Source of the DNA: Streptomyces camponoticapitis
GTDB taxonomy: Bacteria > Actinomycetota > Actinomycetes > Streptomycetales > Streptomycetaceae
NCBI RefSeq assembly: GCF_014646115.1
Contig: NZ_BMMV01000007.1
Coordinates: 1 to 64,000 of the forward strand
DNA length: 64,000 nucleotides
Direction: 5' to 3'
Each line of letters starts with the position of its first letter. The stretch's first letter is position 1. The notes beneath the pieces were generated by a model that made no database searches, was not told the origin of the DNA, and worked only from the letters and a program-made list of their open reading frames with translations. Position numbers and translations under genes: made by a program. Below, piece after piece: positions 52,451 through 63,847 of the stretch.

Positions 52451-53959
52451 TCAGCCGGCGAACCAGCGCAAGGGCCGTGGCGCGAGGTTCTGGTAGATGT
52501 GCTTGGCCTCGCGGTACTCGGCGAGCCCGGCGGGCCCCAGTTCGCGCCCGATGCCGGACTTGCCGAAGCCGCCCCACTCGGCCTGCGGCAGATAGGGGTG
52601 GAAGTCGTTGATCCAGACGGTGCCGTGCCGCAGCCGTCCGGCGACGCGCCGCGCGCGCCCGGGGTCCGCCGTCCAGACGCCGCCGGCCAGGCCGTACTCG
52701 GTGTCGTTGGCGAGCGCGACGGCCTCGTCCTCCGTACGGAAGGTCTCGACGGTCAGCACGGGGCCGAAGACCTCCTCGCGGACGACCCGCATCTCGCGGT
52801 GGCACTGGTCGAGGACGGTCGGCTCGTAGAAGTACCCGGCGGCGGGGCGCGATTCACCGGGCTCGGGCCGTTTTCCGCCGGCCCGCAGCACGGCACCCTC
52901 GGCCAGCGCGGACGCCACGTACTCCTCGGTCTTCGCCAACTGCGACGCCGATACGAGCGGTCCGCACTCGACACCCTCGCCGGTGCCCCGGCCGAGACGG
53001 ATCCTCGCGGCACGGCGGGCGAGTTCGGCGACGAAGCGCTCGCGCAGCGATTCCTCGACGATGAGGCGCGAACCGGCGGAGCAGACCTGGCCGCTGTGGA
53101 TGAACGCGGCGTTCAGTGCCTGGTCGACGGCGGTGTCGAAGCCCTCCTCGGTGGCGCAGGAGTCGGCGAAGACGACGTTCGGGTTTTTGCCCCCGAGTTC
53201 GAGCGCGACCTTCTTCACCCCGGGCGCGGCGGCCGCCATCACCTTCGTACCGCTGGCCAGTCCGCCGGTGAACGACACGAGGTCCACGTCCGGGTGCTCG
53301 GCCATCCTGGCGCCGACGGGGTCTCCGGCGCCGGTCACCAGGTTGGCGACACCGGCCGGCAGCCCGGCCTCGGTGAGCAGGTCGATCAGGGCGACGGTGC
53401 TGAGCGGGGTGATCTCGCTCGGCTTGACCACAAAAGTGTTGCCCGCGGCGAGCGCCGGGGCAATCTTCCAACTCGCCTGGAGGAGCGGATAGTTCCAGGG
53501 GGTGATGAGCGCGCAGACACCGACGGGTTCGTGCACGACGACGCTGTGCACGTCGGCGGACCCGGCGTCCACGACCCGTCCGCCGCCTTCGTTGCTCACG
53601 AGATCGGCGAAGTAGGCGAAGGCGTCGGCGACACAGTCGACATCGACACGCCCCTCCTCGACGGTCTTGCCCGCGTCCCGGCTCTCCAGCGCCCCGAGGG
53701 CTTCCCGGTCGCGCCGCAACAGCCCGGCGACACGTCGCAGCAACGCGGCCCGCTCGGCGACGGGGGTCCGGGGCCAGGGGCCCGCGCCCCCGTCGAAGGC
53801 CTCGCGCGCGGCGTCGACAGCGGCGTCGACATCCTCGGCCCCGCCCTCGGACACCACCGTGAACGGCGTCGCGTCGGCGGGGTCGATGATGTCGCGTGTG
53901 GCGCCGGAGGCAGCTTCGCGCCACTCTCCGTCCACAAAGATGGTCTGTTGTGCCGACAC
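52451..53959 (-). CDS. betB: Betaine-aldehyde-dehydrogenase-like aldehyde dehydrogenase
   Basis: A 502-aa NAD-dependent aldehyde dehydrogenase. Seen are I-T-P-W-N-Y-P-L-L-Q-A-S-W-K, V-K-P-S-E-I-T-P-L-S, F-T-G-G-L-A-S-G, the catalytic Glu in L-E-L-G-G-K-N-P-N and the catalytic Cys in S-G-Q-V-C-S-A-G-S-R. Near the end are E-V-F-G-P-V-L-T-V and P-Q-A-E-W-G-G-F-G-K-S-G. It would oxidise betaine aldehyde to glycine betaine. GTG 53959 was chosen; the open frame continues upstream to 54142 without family similarity. A 122-bp gap separates it from betA, so betA may also have its own promoter. Confidence 0.88.
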   Translation of the reverse strand: MSAQQTIFVDGEWREAASGATRDIIDPADATPFTVVSEGGAEDVDAAVDAAREAFDGGAGPWPRTPVAERAALLRRVAGLLRRDREALGALESRDAGKTVEEGRVDVDCVADAFAYFADLVSNEGGGRVVDAGSADVHSVVVHEPVGVCALITPWNYPLLQASWKIAPALAAGNTFVVKPSEITPLSTVALIDLLTEAGLPAGVANLVTGAGDPVGARMAEHPDVDLVSFTGGLASGTKVMAAAAPGVKKVALELGGKNPNVVFADSCATEEGFDTAVDQALNAAFIHSGQVCSAGSRLIVEESLRERFVAELARRAARIRLGRGTGEGVECGPLVSASQLAKTEEYVASALAEGAVLRAGGKRPEPGESRPAAGYFYEPTVLDQCHREMRVVREEVFGPVLTVETFRTEDEAVALANDTEYGLAGGVWTADPGRARRVAGRLRHGTVWINDFHPYLPQAEWGGFGKSGIGRELGPAGLAEYREAKHIYQNLAPRPLRWFAG

Positions 53960-54128
53960 GTCGCGTTTGGCCTTCCGTTCCCGATACCCACTACCACCAG
54001 CAACGACTGGCGACCTGGGCCCCTGCCCCAAGACCGCGGAAGCATGCGTGTTCGATGACCGGAAGTGGTCAGCGTCACTCGCGACCCGAGGGTTTCGCCG
54101 GCCCGCGCGCTCACCGGCCCGGAGAGCG

Positions 54129-54162
54129 CGAAGGCCCCTCACTGGCGGGCGAGGGGCCTTCG
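54129..54162 (-). terminator. Terminator of the phospholipase gene
   Basis: Perfect 12-bp inverted repeat CGAAGGCCCCTC (54129-54140) and GAGGGGCCTTCG (54151-54162) with a 10-nt loop, 40 bp after the phospholipase stop on the minus strand and upstream of betB. Confidence 0.88.
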
Positions 54163-54202
54163 GGTGTCGGGCAGCGGTGGGTCACACCGCCGTACGCGTG
54201 GG

Positions 54203-54691
54203 TCAGACGACCGACTTGTCGCCGTCGACCAGCGCGGAGCGGCCGAAGATGCTGACCGCCTGGTAGTACGTCCACGCCGTGGCGTTGCACGAGGTCTTCG
54301 TGGCGCCCGAGTAGCCGTTGCACACCCGCTTCAGGTCCTCGTAGAACGCGCTGTCCAGCCGCGACTTGTTGGCGTCGAAGGAACCGGCCGCCTTGTAGTT
54401 GCGGTAGCCGAAGTCGTGGCGCGCGCAGGACGTCTGGAACGGGAAGCCGAAGGGGTTGTCGGGCGAGGACGAGCAGTAGTCCGTGGACCAGTCGAAGCCG
54501 TACGCGGACCAGGCGCCCTGGTTGTTGCGCGCGGACACGAAGGAGTTGTAGCTGGCGGCGCTGGTCTGCGTCCAACTGCTCAGGACCTGCGGCTTGTCGG
54601 CCGGCGCGGCGGCGGCCGAGCTCGCCGACATCAGCGTGGCGGGGAGGGCGAGGGCAAGAGCGGCGAGCGGCATGGCCAGACGACGGCGCAT
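54203..54691 (-). CDS. Secreted prokaryotic phospholipase A2
   Basis: A 162-aa exported enzyme, similar to the small S. violaceoruber-type phospholipase A2. A signal peptide (M-R-R-R-L-A-M-P-L-A-A-L-A-L-A-L-P) ends near S-A-A-A-A. The catalytic His-Asp lies in T-S-C-A-R-H-D-F-G-Y-R-N-Y. Calcium-site residues precede it in the F-D-W-S-T-D-Y-C-S region. Four Cys residues can form the two usual disulfides. ATG 54691 follows GGAGG at 9 nt. It releases fatty acids from phospholipid sn-2 positions outside the cell. Single-gene unit with its own terminator. Confidence 0.93.
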   Translation of the reverse strand: MRRRLAMPLAALALALPATLMSASSAAAAPADKPQVLSSWTQTSAASYNSFVSARNNQGAWSAYGFDWSTDYCSSSPDNPFGFPFQTSCARHDFGYRNYKAAGSFDANKSRLDSAFYEDLKRVCNGYSGATKTSCNATAWTYYQAVSIFGRSALVDGDKSVV

Positions 54692-55024
54692 TTCGAAAAC
54701 CTCCGGTGGGGAGACAGGTTGACGCCCCGTGCCCGGTGGCACGGAGCCTTACCTCAGAGCGTGCGGAGCGGGCGCCGCATGGGTCTACGCGCGATGACCG
54801 CCGCCGGAATGGTCCCCCAGAAACGCCGAGATGTAACCATGCCCATGACGAAACAAGAGGAAAACAGGGGGCCAACTCGGCGACATACGTCGCAACTTGG
54901 TGTTCGGCGGACGCGTCCCCCGCGACGAACCCCTATCCGTCTCCCGGCACGACAGAAGCTCCCGGCGGCCACGTGGGCGGCTGCCGGGAGCTTCTGTCGT
55001 AGGTCGATCAGCGGGCCGGGGAGG
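54692..55024. other. Intergenic region, phospholipase promoter side and mdh terminator
   Basis: 333 bp holding the upstream region of the phospholipase gene and, at 54949-55000, the mdh terminator. A comparatively A/G-rich patch lies at 54840-54875. I could not assign promoter hexamers, and no supported reading frame is present. Confidence 0.5.
54949..55000 (-). terminator. Terminator of mdh
   Basis: Perfect 18-bp inverted repeat ACGACAGAAGCTCCCGGC (54949-54966) and GCCGGGAGCTTCTGTCGT (54983-55000) with a 16-nt loop, 24 bp after the mdh stop. Confidence 0.93.
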
Positions 55025-56191
<1,167 letters not shown>

Positions 56192-57340
56192 TCACCCGCT
56201 CGCCGTCGTGCAGCCCTCCACCCCCGTGGTCAGCGTCGCGCAGGCCTTCGCCTCGTCCGCGGTCGCCACCGCGACCATCGGGGTGTACGCGTCCTTGTCG
56301 GCGTTCACCGTGCCCGTCTGGGGCTTGCCCTCGCCCTGGTCCGCCGCGATTTCCACCGTGTCGCCGGGCGCCGCGTCGGTGATACGCGCCCACGCCACCC
56401 CGCACGTCTGGCTGTAGCGGACCTCGACCACCGCCGTACCGACCGTCGCGGTCGTCGCGGTCTCGGCGAACTCGCCGCCGCAGCCCATGAGTTCGGGGTC
56501 CTCGCCCGTGCAGTCGTCGCCGGAGCACTTCACACCGGCGGGCAGTTCGGACGTACTGGCGGTCGGCTCCGGCGACGGGGACTGGGCGACCTTCCCCTTG
56601 CCGTCGCCGCCGCCGCCCAGATCGGTCAGCAGCACGGCCCCGGCTATCAGCGCCAGTGCGCCGACGAGGGCCGCCACGAATATCGTCGTACGGCGCCGGC
56701 CGCGCCCGCCGCCCCCGCCACCGCCCCCGCCACCGCGCCCGCCGCCGCGGCCGGGGGGCCGCACGGGCGCCGACGGCGGGAAGCCGGACGGAGGCCCTGC
56801 GGGGGCGCCTGCCGAAGGGCGGTTCGCGCCCGCGTACTCGGGGCCGTTCCAGCCCCCGGAACCCGCGCCCGTACCCGGGCCTGCGCCCGCGCCCGCCCCC
56901 GTACGGGAGTTGGGCCCCCTGCCCGCACCGGGGGGTGTCGCCGTACGTCCGCCGGGGCGGCTGCTCCCCGCACTGCCGGGACCGCCGACCGGGTCGCCGC
57001 CGAACTCGCCGAGCGCGTCCCGCGCCTGGGAGATCCGGATCGCTTCCATCGTCATGTCGTGACGCATCTCGGAACGGCTCCACGCCCGCTCCGACAGCTC
57101 CCACATCGTCGTCAGGTGCAGCGGATTGGTACCGGTCACCTCGGCGAGCGCCATGATCGCGCCCCTGGGCGGGAGCAGCCGGCCGTTGAGATACCGCTCC
57201 CACGACGTCTTGCTGTAGCCGGTGCGGTCGGAGACGGCGGCGATGCTCAGGCCACTCTTGTCCACCAGCCTGCGCAGCTGCGTCGCGAACTCTCTGACCT
57301 GTGGGTCGAGCTCCTCCGGTAGTGCCTTCCAACGAGGCAT
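56192..57340 (-). CDS. XRE helix-turn-helix membrane protein with DUF2690 domain
   Basis: A 382-aa protein. An N-terminal helix-turn-helix (L-V-D-K-S-G-L-S-I-A-A-V-S-D-R-T-G-Y-S-K split over two helices, then S-W-E-R-Y-L-N-G-R) is followed by a long Pro/Gly/Arg-rich linker including a ten-Gly run. One membrane helix (I-F-V-A-A-L-V-G-A-L-A-L-I-A-G-A-V-L-L) leads to an outer domain of about 120 residues of DUF2690 type (V-K-C-S-G-D-D-C-T-G, V-E-V-R-Y-S-Q-T-C-G-V-A-W-A-R-I). It may link an outside signal to DNA binding (inference). ATG 57340 follows GGGGGAAGC. Confidence 0.85.
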   Translation of the reverse strand: MPRWKALPEELDPQVREFATQLRRLVDKSGLSIAAVSDRTGYSKTSWERYLNGRLLPPRGAIMALAEVTGTNPLHLTTMWELSERAWSRSEMRHDMTMEAIRISQARDALGEFGGDPVGGPGSAGSSRPGGRTATPPGAGRGPNSRTGAGAGAGPGTGAGSGGWNGPEYAGANRPSAGAPAGPPSGFPPSAPVRPPGRGGGRGGGGGGGGGGRGRRRTTIFVAALVGALALIAGAVLLTDLGGGGDGKGKVAQSPSPEPTASTSELPAGVKCSGDDCTGEDPELMGCGGEFAETATTATVGTAVVEVRYSQTCGVAWARITDAAPGDTVEIAADQGEGKPQTGTVNADKDAYTPMVAVATADEAKACATLTTGVEGCTTASG

Positions 57341-57707
57341 TGCTTCCCCCTTGTCCCCCCGCACGTTCCTGATGTGCTCCGCCCTGCCGCGCCCCCACGC
57401 CGACCGACGACTACCCCAAGGGATGCGCGGATCCGGGATGTCAGTTCCAGAAGTGGGAGTGCACCGGAGCATTCGGGACAGTCCCCGCGCCCCCTCGCGC
57501 GCCGCCGCCGATTCCGTCCCACAGTCTCCCACCCGTTGCCCGACGATCACACCATGGCGGAATGGTCACCTCCGTGCCACAGCCACCTGTCTGCCCTTGA
57601 TCCCGTTTGGCGCGTCCATGACGCTAGCCACATGCCGACGGCGCCCGTCCTGACTCGGGGGAGGGGATGGGCGCCGTCTTGTCGATCCGTACGGGATGCG
57701 GCCGGGC
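57341..57707. other. Intergenic region upstream of the XRE/DUF2690 gene
   Basis: 367 bp between two minus-strand genes. It contains the terminator of the folD-DUF3017 pair (57637-57678) and, on the minus strand, a TAGCGT at 57621-57626 that could be a -10 box for the XRE gene. No matching -35 was found. No credible reading frame is seen. Confidence 0.5.
57637..57678 (-). terminator. Terminator of folD-DUF3017
   Basis: Perfect 10-bp inverted repeat GACGGCGCCC (57637-57646) and GGGCGCCGTC (57669-57678) with a 22-nt loop, 30 bp after the DUF3017 stop on the minus strand. Confidence 0.75.
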
Positions 57708-58307
57708 CTACGGGACCGTGGAGTGGACGACATCCTCCAGGAAAGGGATCTCCAGCCACGGCTTCGGCTGCGTCATCAGCGACAACAGCACGATCGCGAT
57801 GCCGAGCAGTCCGTACGTCACCATGTCCGTGAAGCGCGACCGTACGGCCAGCATGCCGACCGACGGCATGACCCGCCGCAGGACCGCGCCGGTGATCAAC
57901 GCCACACCGATCAGGATCGTGCCGTAGCGGAACGACTCCTCGAACGGCGCGATCCCGACGATCAGCAGCCCGAGACCGGTCGCGCCCAGCACCGTGAGCA
58001 GCGGCCACTGACGGGCGGGCGCGGGAGCGTCACTGGGAGCCGCACGGCCGCCGCCCTCGGGGCGCGCGGTGTCCTGCGTGACGGTCGGGAAGCGCCTTGA
58101 GGTGCTGGGGGCCGCCGCCTCGGCGTCCCCCGCTCCGGCCGCCTCCGCGTCCGTCTCCTTCTCCCCCACGAACGCGGCCGTGCCCGGCCCGCCGTCCGCG
58201 TGCACGGGCTCACTCACCGCGCGGCCACCGTCGGCGCCGACGCCGTCACCGCCTCCGGGCTCGGCGGCCGCGGCCGCGTCGGCACCCGCACTCGTCCCAG
58301 CACCCAT
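57708..58307 (-). CDS. DUF3017 membrane protein
   Basis: A 199-aa protein. The N-terminal half is a disordered Ala/Gly/Asp/Glu-rich stretch; the C-terminal half is the actinobacterial DUF3017 domain with three membrane helices (W-P-L-L-T-V-L-G-A-T-G-L-G-L-L-I-V, Y-G-T-I-L-I-G-V-A-L-I-T-G-A-V-L-R, V-T-Y-G-L-L-G-I-A-I-V-L-L). It lies 11 bp after folD, its usual neighbour in Streptomyces, so the two are cotranscribed. GGGG precedes ATG 58307. Function unknown. Confidence 0.88.
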   Translation of the reverse strand: MGAGTSAGADAAAAAEPGGGDGVGADGGRAVSEPVHADGGPGTAAFVGEKETDAEAAGAGDAEAAAPSTSRRFPTVTQDTARPEGGGRAAPSDAPAPARQWPLLTVLGATGLGLLIVGIAPFEESFRYGTILIGVALITGAVLRRVMPSVGMLAVRSRFTDMVTYGLLGIAIVLLSLMTQPKPWLEIPFLEDVVHSTVP

Positions 58308-58318
58308 GGGTGCCCCTT

Positions 58319-59185
58319 TCACGTTCCGCTTCCGCTTCCGGCGCGCTCCGCCGCCTCGACGACGTTGACCAGCAGCTGCGCGCGCGTCATCGGGCCGACT
58401 CCACCGGGGTTCGGTGAGATCCAGCCTGCCACTCCCGCGACGTCCGGGTGGACGTCGCCCGCGATCTTCCCGTGCTCGTCGCGGCTGACGCCGACGTCGA
58501 GCACCGCCGCGCCCGGCTTCACGTCCTCGGCCTTGATGATGTGGCGCACACCGGCCGCCGACACGATGATGTCGGCCTGCCGCAGATGCGAGGAGAGATC
58601 ACGCGTGCCGGTGTGGCACTGCGTCACCGTCGCGTTCTCGGACTTACGGGTGAGCAGCAGCGGGATCGAGCGGCCCACCGTGATCCCGCGACCGACGACC
58701 ACGACATGCGCGCCCTTGATCTCGACACCGTGCGCGCGCAGCAGCTGGATGATCCCGTACGGGGTGCAGGGCAGCGGCCCCGTCTCGTTGAGCACCAGCC
58801 GGCCGAGGCTCATCGGGTGCAGCCCGTCGGCGTCCTTCTCCGGGTCCATCAGCTCCAGGACGCGATTGGTGTCGATGCCCTTGGGAAGCGGGAGTTGGAC
58901 GATGTAGCCGGTGCACTCGGGGTTCGCGTTGAGTTCGCGTACGACGGCCTCGATCTCCCCCTGCGTCGCGGTGTCGGGCAGCTCACGCTGGATCGAGGCG
59001 ATGCCGACCTCGGCACAGTCGCGGTGCTTGCCGTTCACGTACCAACGGCTTCCCGGGTCGTCCCCGACGAGCAGGGTCCCGAGTCCGGGGGTGATGCCCT
59101 GCGCCTTGAGGGCCGCCACGCGGGCGGTCAGGTCGGACTTGATCGCGGCTGCGGTGGCCTTGCCATCGAGAATTTGGGCGGTCAT
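58319..59185 (-). CDS. folD: Methylenetetrahydrofolate dehydrogenase/cyclohydrolase
   Basis: A 288-aa bifunctional enzyme of one-carbon metabolism. It interconverts methylene- and formyl-tetrahydrofolate and supplies the formyl groups used by PurN and PurH, encoded nearby. Motifs are [14 protein letters not shown] with the catalytic Lys region, [21 protein letters not shown], the NADP loop [12 protein letters not shown], and the terminal [12 protein letters not shown] 59185 gives the family length; the open frame to 59320 is not conserved. Confidence 0.95.
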   Translation of the reverse strand: MTAQILDGKATAAAIKSDLTARVAALKAQGITPGLGTLLVGDDPGSRWYVNGKHRDCAEVGIASIQRELPDTATQGEIEAVVRELNANPECTGYIVQLPLPKGIDTNRVLELMDPEKDADGLHPMSLGRLVLNETGPLPCTPYGIIQLLRAHGVEIKGAHVVVVGRGITVGRSIPLLLTRKSENATVTQCHTGTRDLSSHLRQADIIVSAAGVRHIIKAEDVKPGAAVLDVGVSRDEHGKIAGDVHPDVAGVAGWISPNPGGVGPMTRAQLLVNVVEAAERAGSGSGT

Positions 59186-59476
59186 GGGCCCATCTTCGCG
59201 GATGACCCCACCGCTGTTCCAATCCGAGGCCGGCCACGAGGTCCGACGGGAGGTGGGACCGACGGCCGGCGCCGGCGCGGGAACCAAGATCAACCGCGTG
59301 TGTCCAGGTTGCACTTGCACAACACATACGGATACCGACTGGACAAAAAGTCAGCGCCAACCGCACGATGAGCCGCGCAGTGCGCGGGCAGTGTTGGGGG
59401 GCAAACCGCTCGGTTGTGTGATGTTTCCTCCTTCGGCTCCGCGATGTCCCCGCGTCACCAACGGAGGAAACCCGCC

Positions 59477-60082
59477 ATGAGCTTTGGCGACCCGAACAAC
59501 CCCTACGGACAGCAGGGCCAGGGCCAGCCCCAGGGCCAGCCGGGATACGGCTACCCCCAGCAGGGCCAGCCCCAGCAGCCCAACTACGGCTACCCGCAGG
59601 CGCCCCCGGTCCAGCCCTACGGCGGCTACCCGGGCGGCCCCATGGGCGGCGGCCCGCAGACGATGCCGGGCGGTGTGTCCGCGTCCCGTGTCTTCCTCTG
59701 GGTTCTCTCCGGGCTCAGCCTGATCGGCGCCGTGATCTTCCTCCTCGCCGCGATCGCGCTCAACGCGGCGAAGGACAGCGACGAGCTGGCCGACGACTCG
59801 CAGTTCCAGAGCCTGGTCGACCAGTCGAGCGGTGTCCTCTGGTTCATGACCTTCATCGCGGTCGTGTGGACCGTCGCGTCGATCGTCCTGGCGATCAAGA
59901 TCAGCTCCGGCGGCAGCGGACTGCGCACCGTGCTGATCGTCTACGGCGCCCTGACCATAGTCCTGGGCATCTACCCCTTCGGCGGGATCGTGGGCATCGT
60001 CCACATCGTCCTCAGCATCCTGCTGATCGTCTTCGTGTCGAAGGCGGACGGCGCGGCGTGGTTCAAGCGCCCCCGTTACTGA
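59477..60082 (+). CDS. Membrane protein with Gln/Pro/Tyr-rich N-terminus
   Basis: A 201-aa protein of unknown function. The first 65 residues are a low-complexity stretch of repeated G-Q-G-Q-P and Y-G-Y-P-Q elements. Four hydrophobic helices follow (V-F-L-W-V-L-S-G-L-S-L-I-G-A-V-I-F-L, V-L-W-F-M-T-F-I-A-V-V-W-T-V, T-V-L-I-V-Y-G-A-L-T-I-V-L-G, I-V-H-I-V-L-S-I-L-L-I-V). GGAGGAAA precedes the ATG. In the 291-bp upstream gap, TTGCAC (59309-59314) and GATACC (59331-59336), 16 nt apart, may be its promoter. Confidence 0.82.
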   Translation: MSFGDPNNPYGQQGQGQPQGQPGYGYPQQGQPQQPNYGYPQAPPVQPYGGYPGGPMGGGPQTMPGGVSASRVFLWVLSGLSLIGAVIFLLAAIALNAAKDSDELADDSQFQSLVDQSSGVLWFMTFIAVVWTVASIVLAIKISSGGSGLRTVLIVYGALTIVLGIYPFGGIVGIVHIVLSILLIVFVSKADGAAWFKRPRY

Positions 60083-60139
60083 CCCGCACCACCGCCCCGC
60101 GACACCGACCCGAACAGGGCCGGCGCACGGCGCGTATGC

Positions 60140-60186
60140 CGGAAGGCCGTAACACCCGTCCTGTCGACGGGGTTTACGGCCTTCCG
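60140..60186. terminator. Bidirectional terminator between membrane-protein gene and purH
   Basis: Perfect 13-bp outer stem CGGAAGGCCGTAA (60140-60152) with TTACGGCCTTCCG (60174-60186), extended inward by ACCCGTC/GACGGGGT with one bulge. It sits between two convergent genes. Confidence 0.9.
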
Positions 60187-60220
60187 CCATGTCTCAGCTC
60201 ATCCGGTGGCGGCGGCGGGC

Positions 60221-61812
<1,592 letters not shown>

Positions 61813-61816
<4 letters not shown>

Positions 61817-62511
61817 TGGATTGTTACCTTTCGTCCCTCAATGCGGTAGCCGTGCCGGGCGAGACGCCCCACGACATCGACGAGCAGCCGTCGCTCGACG
61901 TCCTTGATGCGCTCATGGAGAGCGACGCCACCGTCCTCGTGATCCTCGTCCCGCACCTCCACCACGCCTTGCGCGATGACCGGGCCGGTGTCGACGCCGT
62001 CGTCGACGAAGTGGACGGTGCAACCGGTGACCTTCGCGCCGTACGCGAGCGCGTCACGCACCCCGTGGGCACCGGGAAAACTGGGCAGCAGGGCGGGGTG
62101 GGTGTTGATGAACCGGCCGCCGAAGCGTGCGAGGAACCGCTTCCCGACGATCTTCATGAAGCCTGCCGAGACGACGAGATCGGGCTCGTACGCGGCGGTG
62201 GCCTCGGTCAGCGCGGCATCCCACTCCTCGCGCGTCGCGTGGTCCCTGACGCGGCAGACGAAGGTCGGCAGCCCGGCCCGCTCGGCACGTTCGAGTCCGG
62301 CGATGGAGTCGCGGTCGGCGCCGACGGCGACGATACGGGCGCCGTACCCCCGCGGGTCGGCGGCGACGGCGTCGAGCAGGGCCTGGAGGTTCGTACCGGA
62401 GCCGGAGACGAGGACGACGAGCCGGGCCGGGGAGCCGAATACGACCGGGGAGCCCGGTTCCGTCGGGGTGACCGGGTCGTCGGGGGCGGGCGGGGACGGC
62501 GGGGAGGCCAC
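61813..62511 (-). CDS. purN: Phosphoribosylglycinamide formyltransferase
   Basis: A 232-aa enzyme of purine synthesis that formylates GAR. Motifs are [22 protein letters not shown], the catalytic Asn/His in [17 protein letters not shown], and the Asp in [13 protein letters not shown]. An extra N-terminal Pro/Ser-rich leader of about 27 residues precedes the domain. GTG 62511 lies 9 nt after AAAGG. It is coupled to purH by a four-base overlap. Confidence 0.95.
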
Positions 62512-62738
62512 GGCGGAACGCCTTTCTGGAAGCGAGCACAGCCTCGCGGGTCGTGCGGGTCGTACGGCTTTGTGTGGTCGTAGATACGAATCGTGTCTCC
62601 CGTTTCGGGGAACTCTACGAAGGAGCCGACCGTCAGCAACGATACCGGCACACCGAACGGCCCCCGGGGGACGGGGGCGCGGGCGGGAGGTAGCGTCTGG
62701 GGACACGGACCTGTCTCCAGGACGGGCCATACGACACA

Positions 62739-62760
62739 AGACCCCTTGCGCCAAGGGTCT
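62739..62760 (+). other. Leader stem-loop upstream of a membrane-protein gene
   Basis: AGACC-C-CTTG (62739-62748) can pair with CAAGGGTCT (62752-62760) around a CGC loop, with one bulged base. It ends next to a GAGGGG sequence that may be the ribosome site of the gene at 62781. Role unknown. Confidence 0.3.
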
Positions 62761-62780
62761 GAGGGGAAGACGTTCACCAG

Positions 62781-63827
62781 ATGCCGGACCGACGACACCG
62801 CACGGCACTTCATGTCCCGCAGCCCACCGGGCCGGTGCTTCTGATGCGGGAACGCCAGTCCTCGTCCGCCGGGTCCTCGGGGCCGGAGGACTCTTCCGGG
62901 TCCTCGGGTTCCTCCGGGAGTCCGGGCAATTCGGGGAGTTCCGGGACGGGCGGCGATTCGGGGGCCTCCGGGTCGTCCGGCTCCTCCGGTTCGTCCGGCT
63001 CCTCGGGGTCCTCCGACGACAATCCGTTCGCGCCGCCGCCGGAGGACAGGCCCGACCAGCCGTGGCAGCCGCGCCATCCCCAGAACGGGGGCGGGACGCC
63101 GGACGACCAGTCGGGCGGTGACCGCTCGTCCTGGGGCAGCCAGTGGAGCAGCCGGCAGCCGGGGCGCTCGTCGGGCGGGTTCGGCGGAAGGCCGGGCGGC
63201 CAGAGTGGACCGGGCGGCGAGCGGAACGGCCAAGGTGGCCGCCAGGACGGTCCGGACGGCCAGCCCGGCGGCCGGGGCGGCCTGCGCTGGGACCCGACCG
63301 ACCCGTTCCAGCGCCGTGCCCGGTACTCGCTGCTCTCCGGCATGTGGGCCTTCTTCTTCGCCCTCTTCGACTTCCCGGAGATCGCGCTGCTCCTCGGCGC
63401 GCTCGCGCTCTACTGGGGCATCAGCTCGCTGCGGGCCAAGGCGCCGCTGCCGCGTCCCTCGGGCGAGGGCCAGGCGGGGGCCCGCCGTTCGGACGTGGGT
63501 ACGACCTCGGCCTCCGGTCCGGATTCGCCGTCCGACTCCGGTACGGCCTCTCCCGCGCCGACCACCACGGCGCCGCCCGCACCGGGTACGCCGCCGGGGG
63601 CCCCGGCGCAGGGCACGACGGCGCACAAGCCGCAGACGACCGCCGCGGTGAGCGGGATCGTCACGGCGGCGATCGCACTGCTGGTGGTGGCGGCGACGTT
63701 CACCGTGCAGTTGGTCTACCGCGACTACTACACGTGCGTGAACGACGCGCTGACGAAGACGGGCCAACTGGCCTGCAACGACAAGCTTCCCGACTCGCTG
63801 GTCCCCGTCTTCGGCGTCCAGAAGTAG
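62781..63827 (+). CDS. Membrane protein with long Ser/Gly-rich N-terminus
   Basis: A 348-aa protein of unknown function. Residues about 25-80 are an S-G-S-S-G-type low-complexity run, followed by a Gly/Gln/Asp-rich stretch. A short conserved-looking core comes next, W-D-P-T-D-P-F-Q-R-R-A-R-Y-S-L-L-S-G-M-W-A-F-F-F-A-L. It has two adjacent helices, a Pro/Thr linker, another helix (G-I-V-T-A-A-I-A-L-L-V-V-A-A-T-F) and a C-terminal outer tail with a Cys pair. ATG 62781 is 14 nt after GAGGGG; ATG 62844 is an equally possible start. Confidence 0.78.
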   Translation: MPDRRHRTALHVPQPTGPVLLMRERQSSSAGSSGPEDSSGSSGSSGSPGNSGSSGTGGDSGASGSSGSSGSSGSSGSSDDNPFAPPPEDRPDQPWQPRHPQNGGGTPDDQSGGDRSSWGSQWSSRQPGRSSGGFGGRPGGQSGPGGERNGQGGRQDGPDGQPGGRGGLRWDPTDPFQRRARYSLLSGMWAFFFALFDFPEIALLLGALALYWGISSLRAKAPLPRPSGEGQAGARRSDVGTTSASGPDSPSDSGTASPAPTTTAPPAPGTPPGAPAQGTTAHKPQTTAAVSGIVTAAIALLVVAATFTVQLVYRDYYTCVNDALTKTGQLACNDKLPDSLVPVFGVQK

Positions 63828-63847
63828 CCGAGGGGCGCACACACCAT

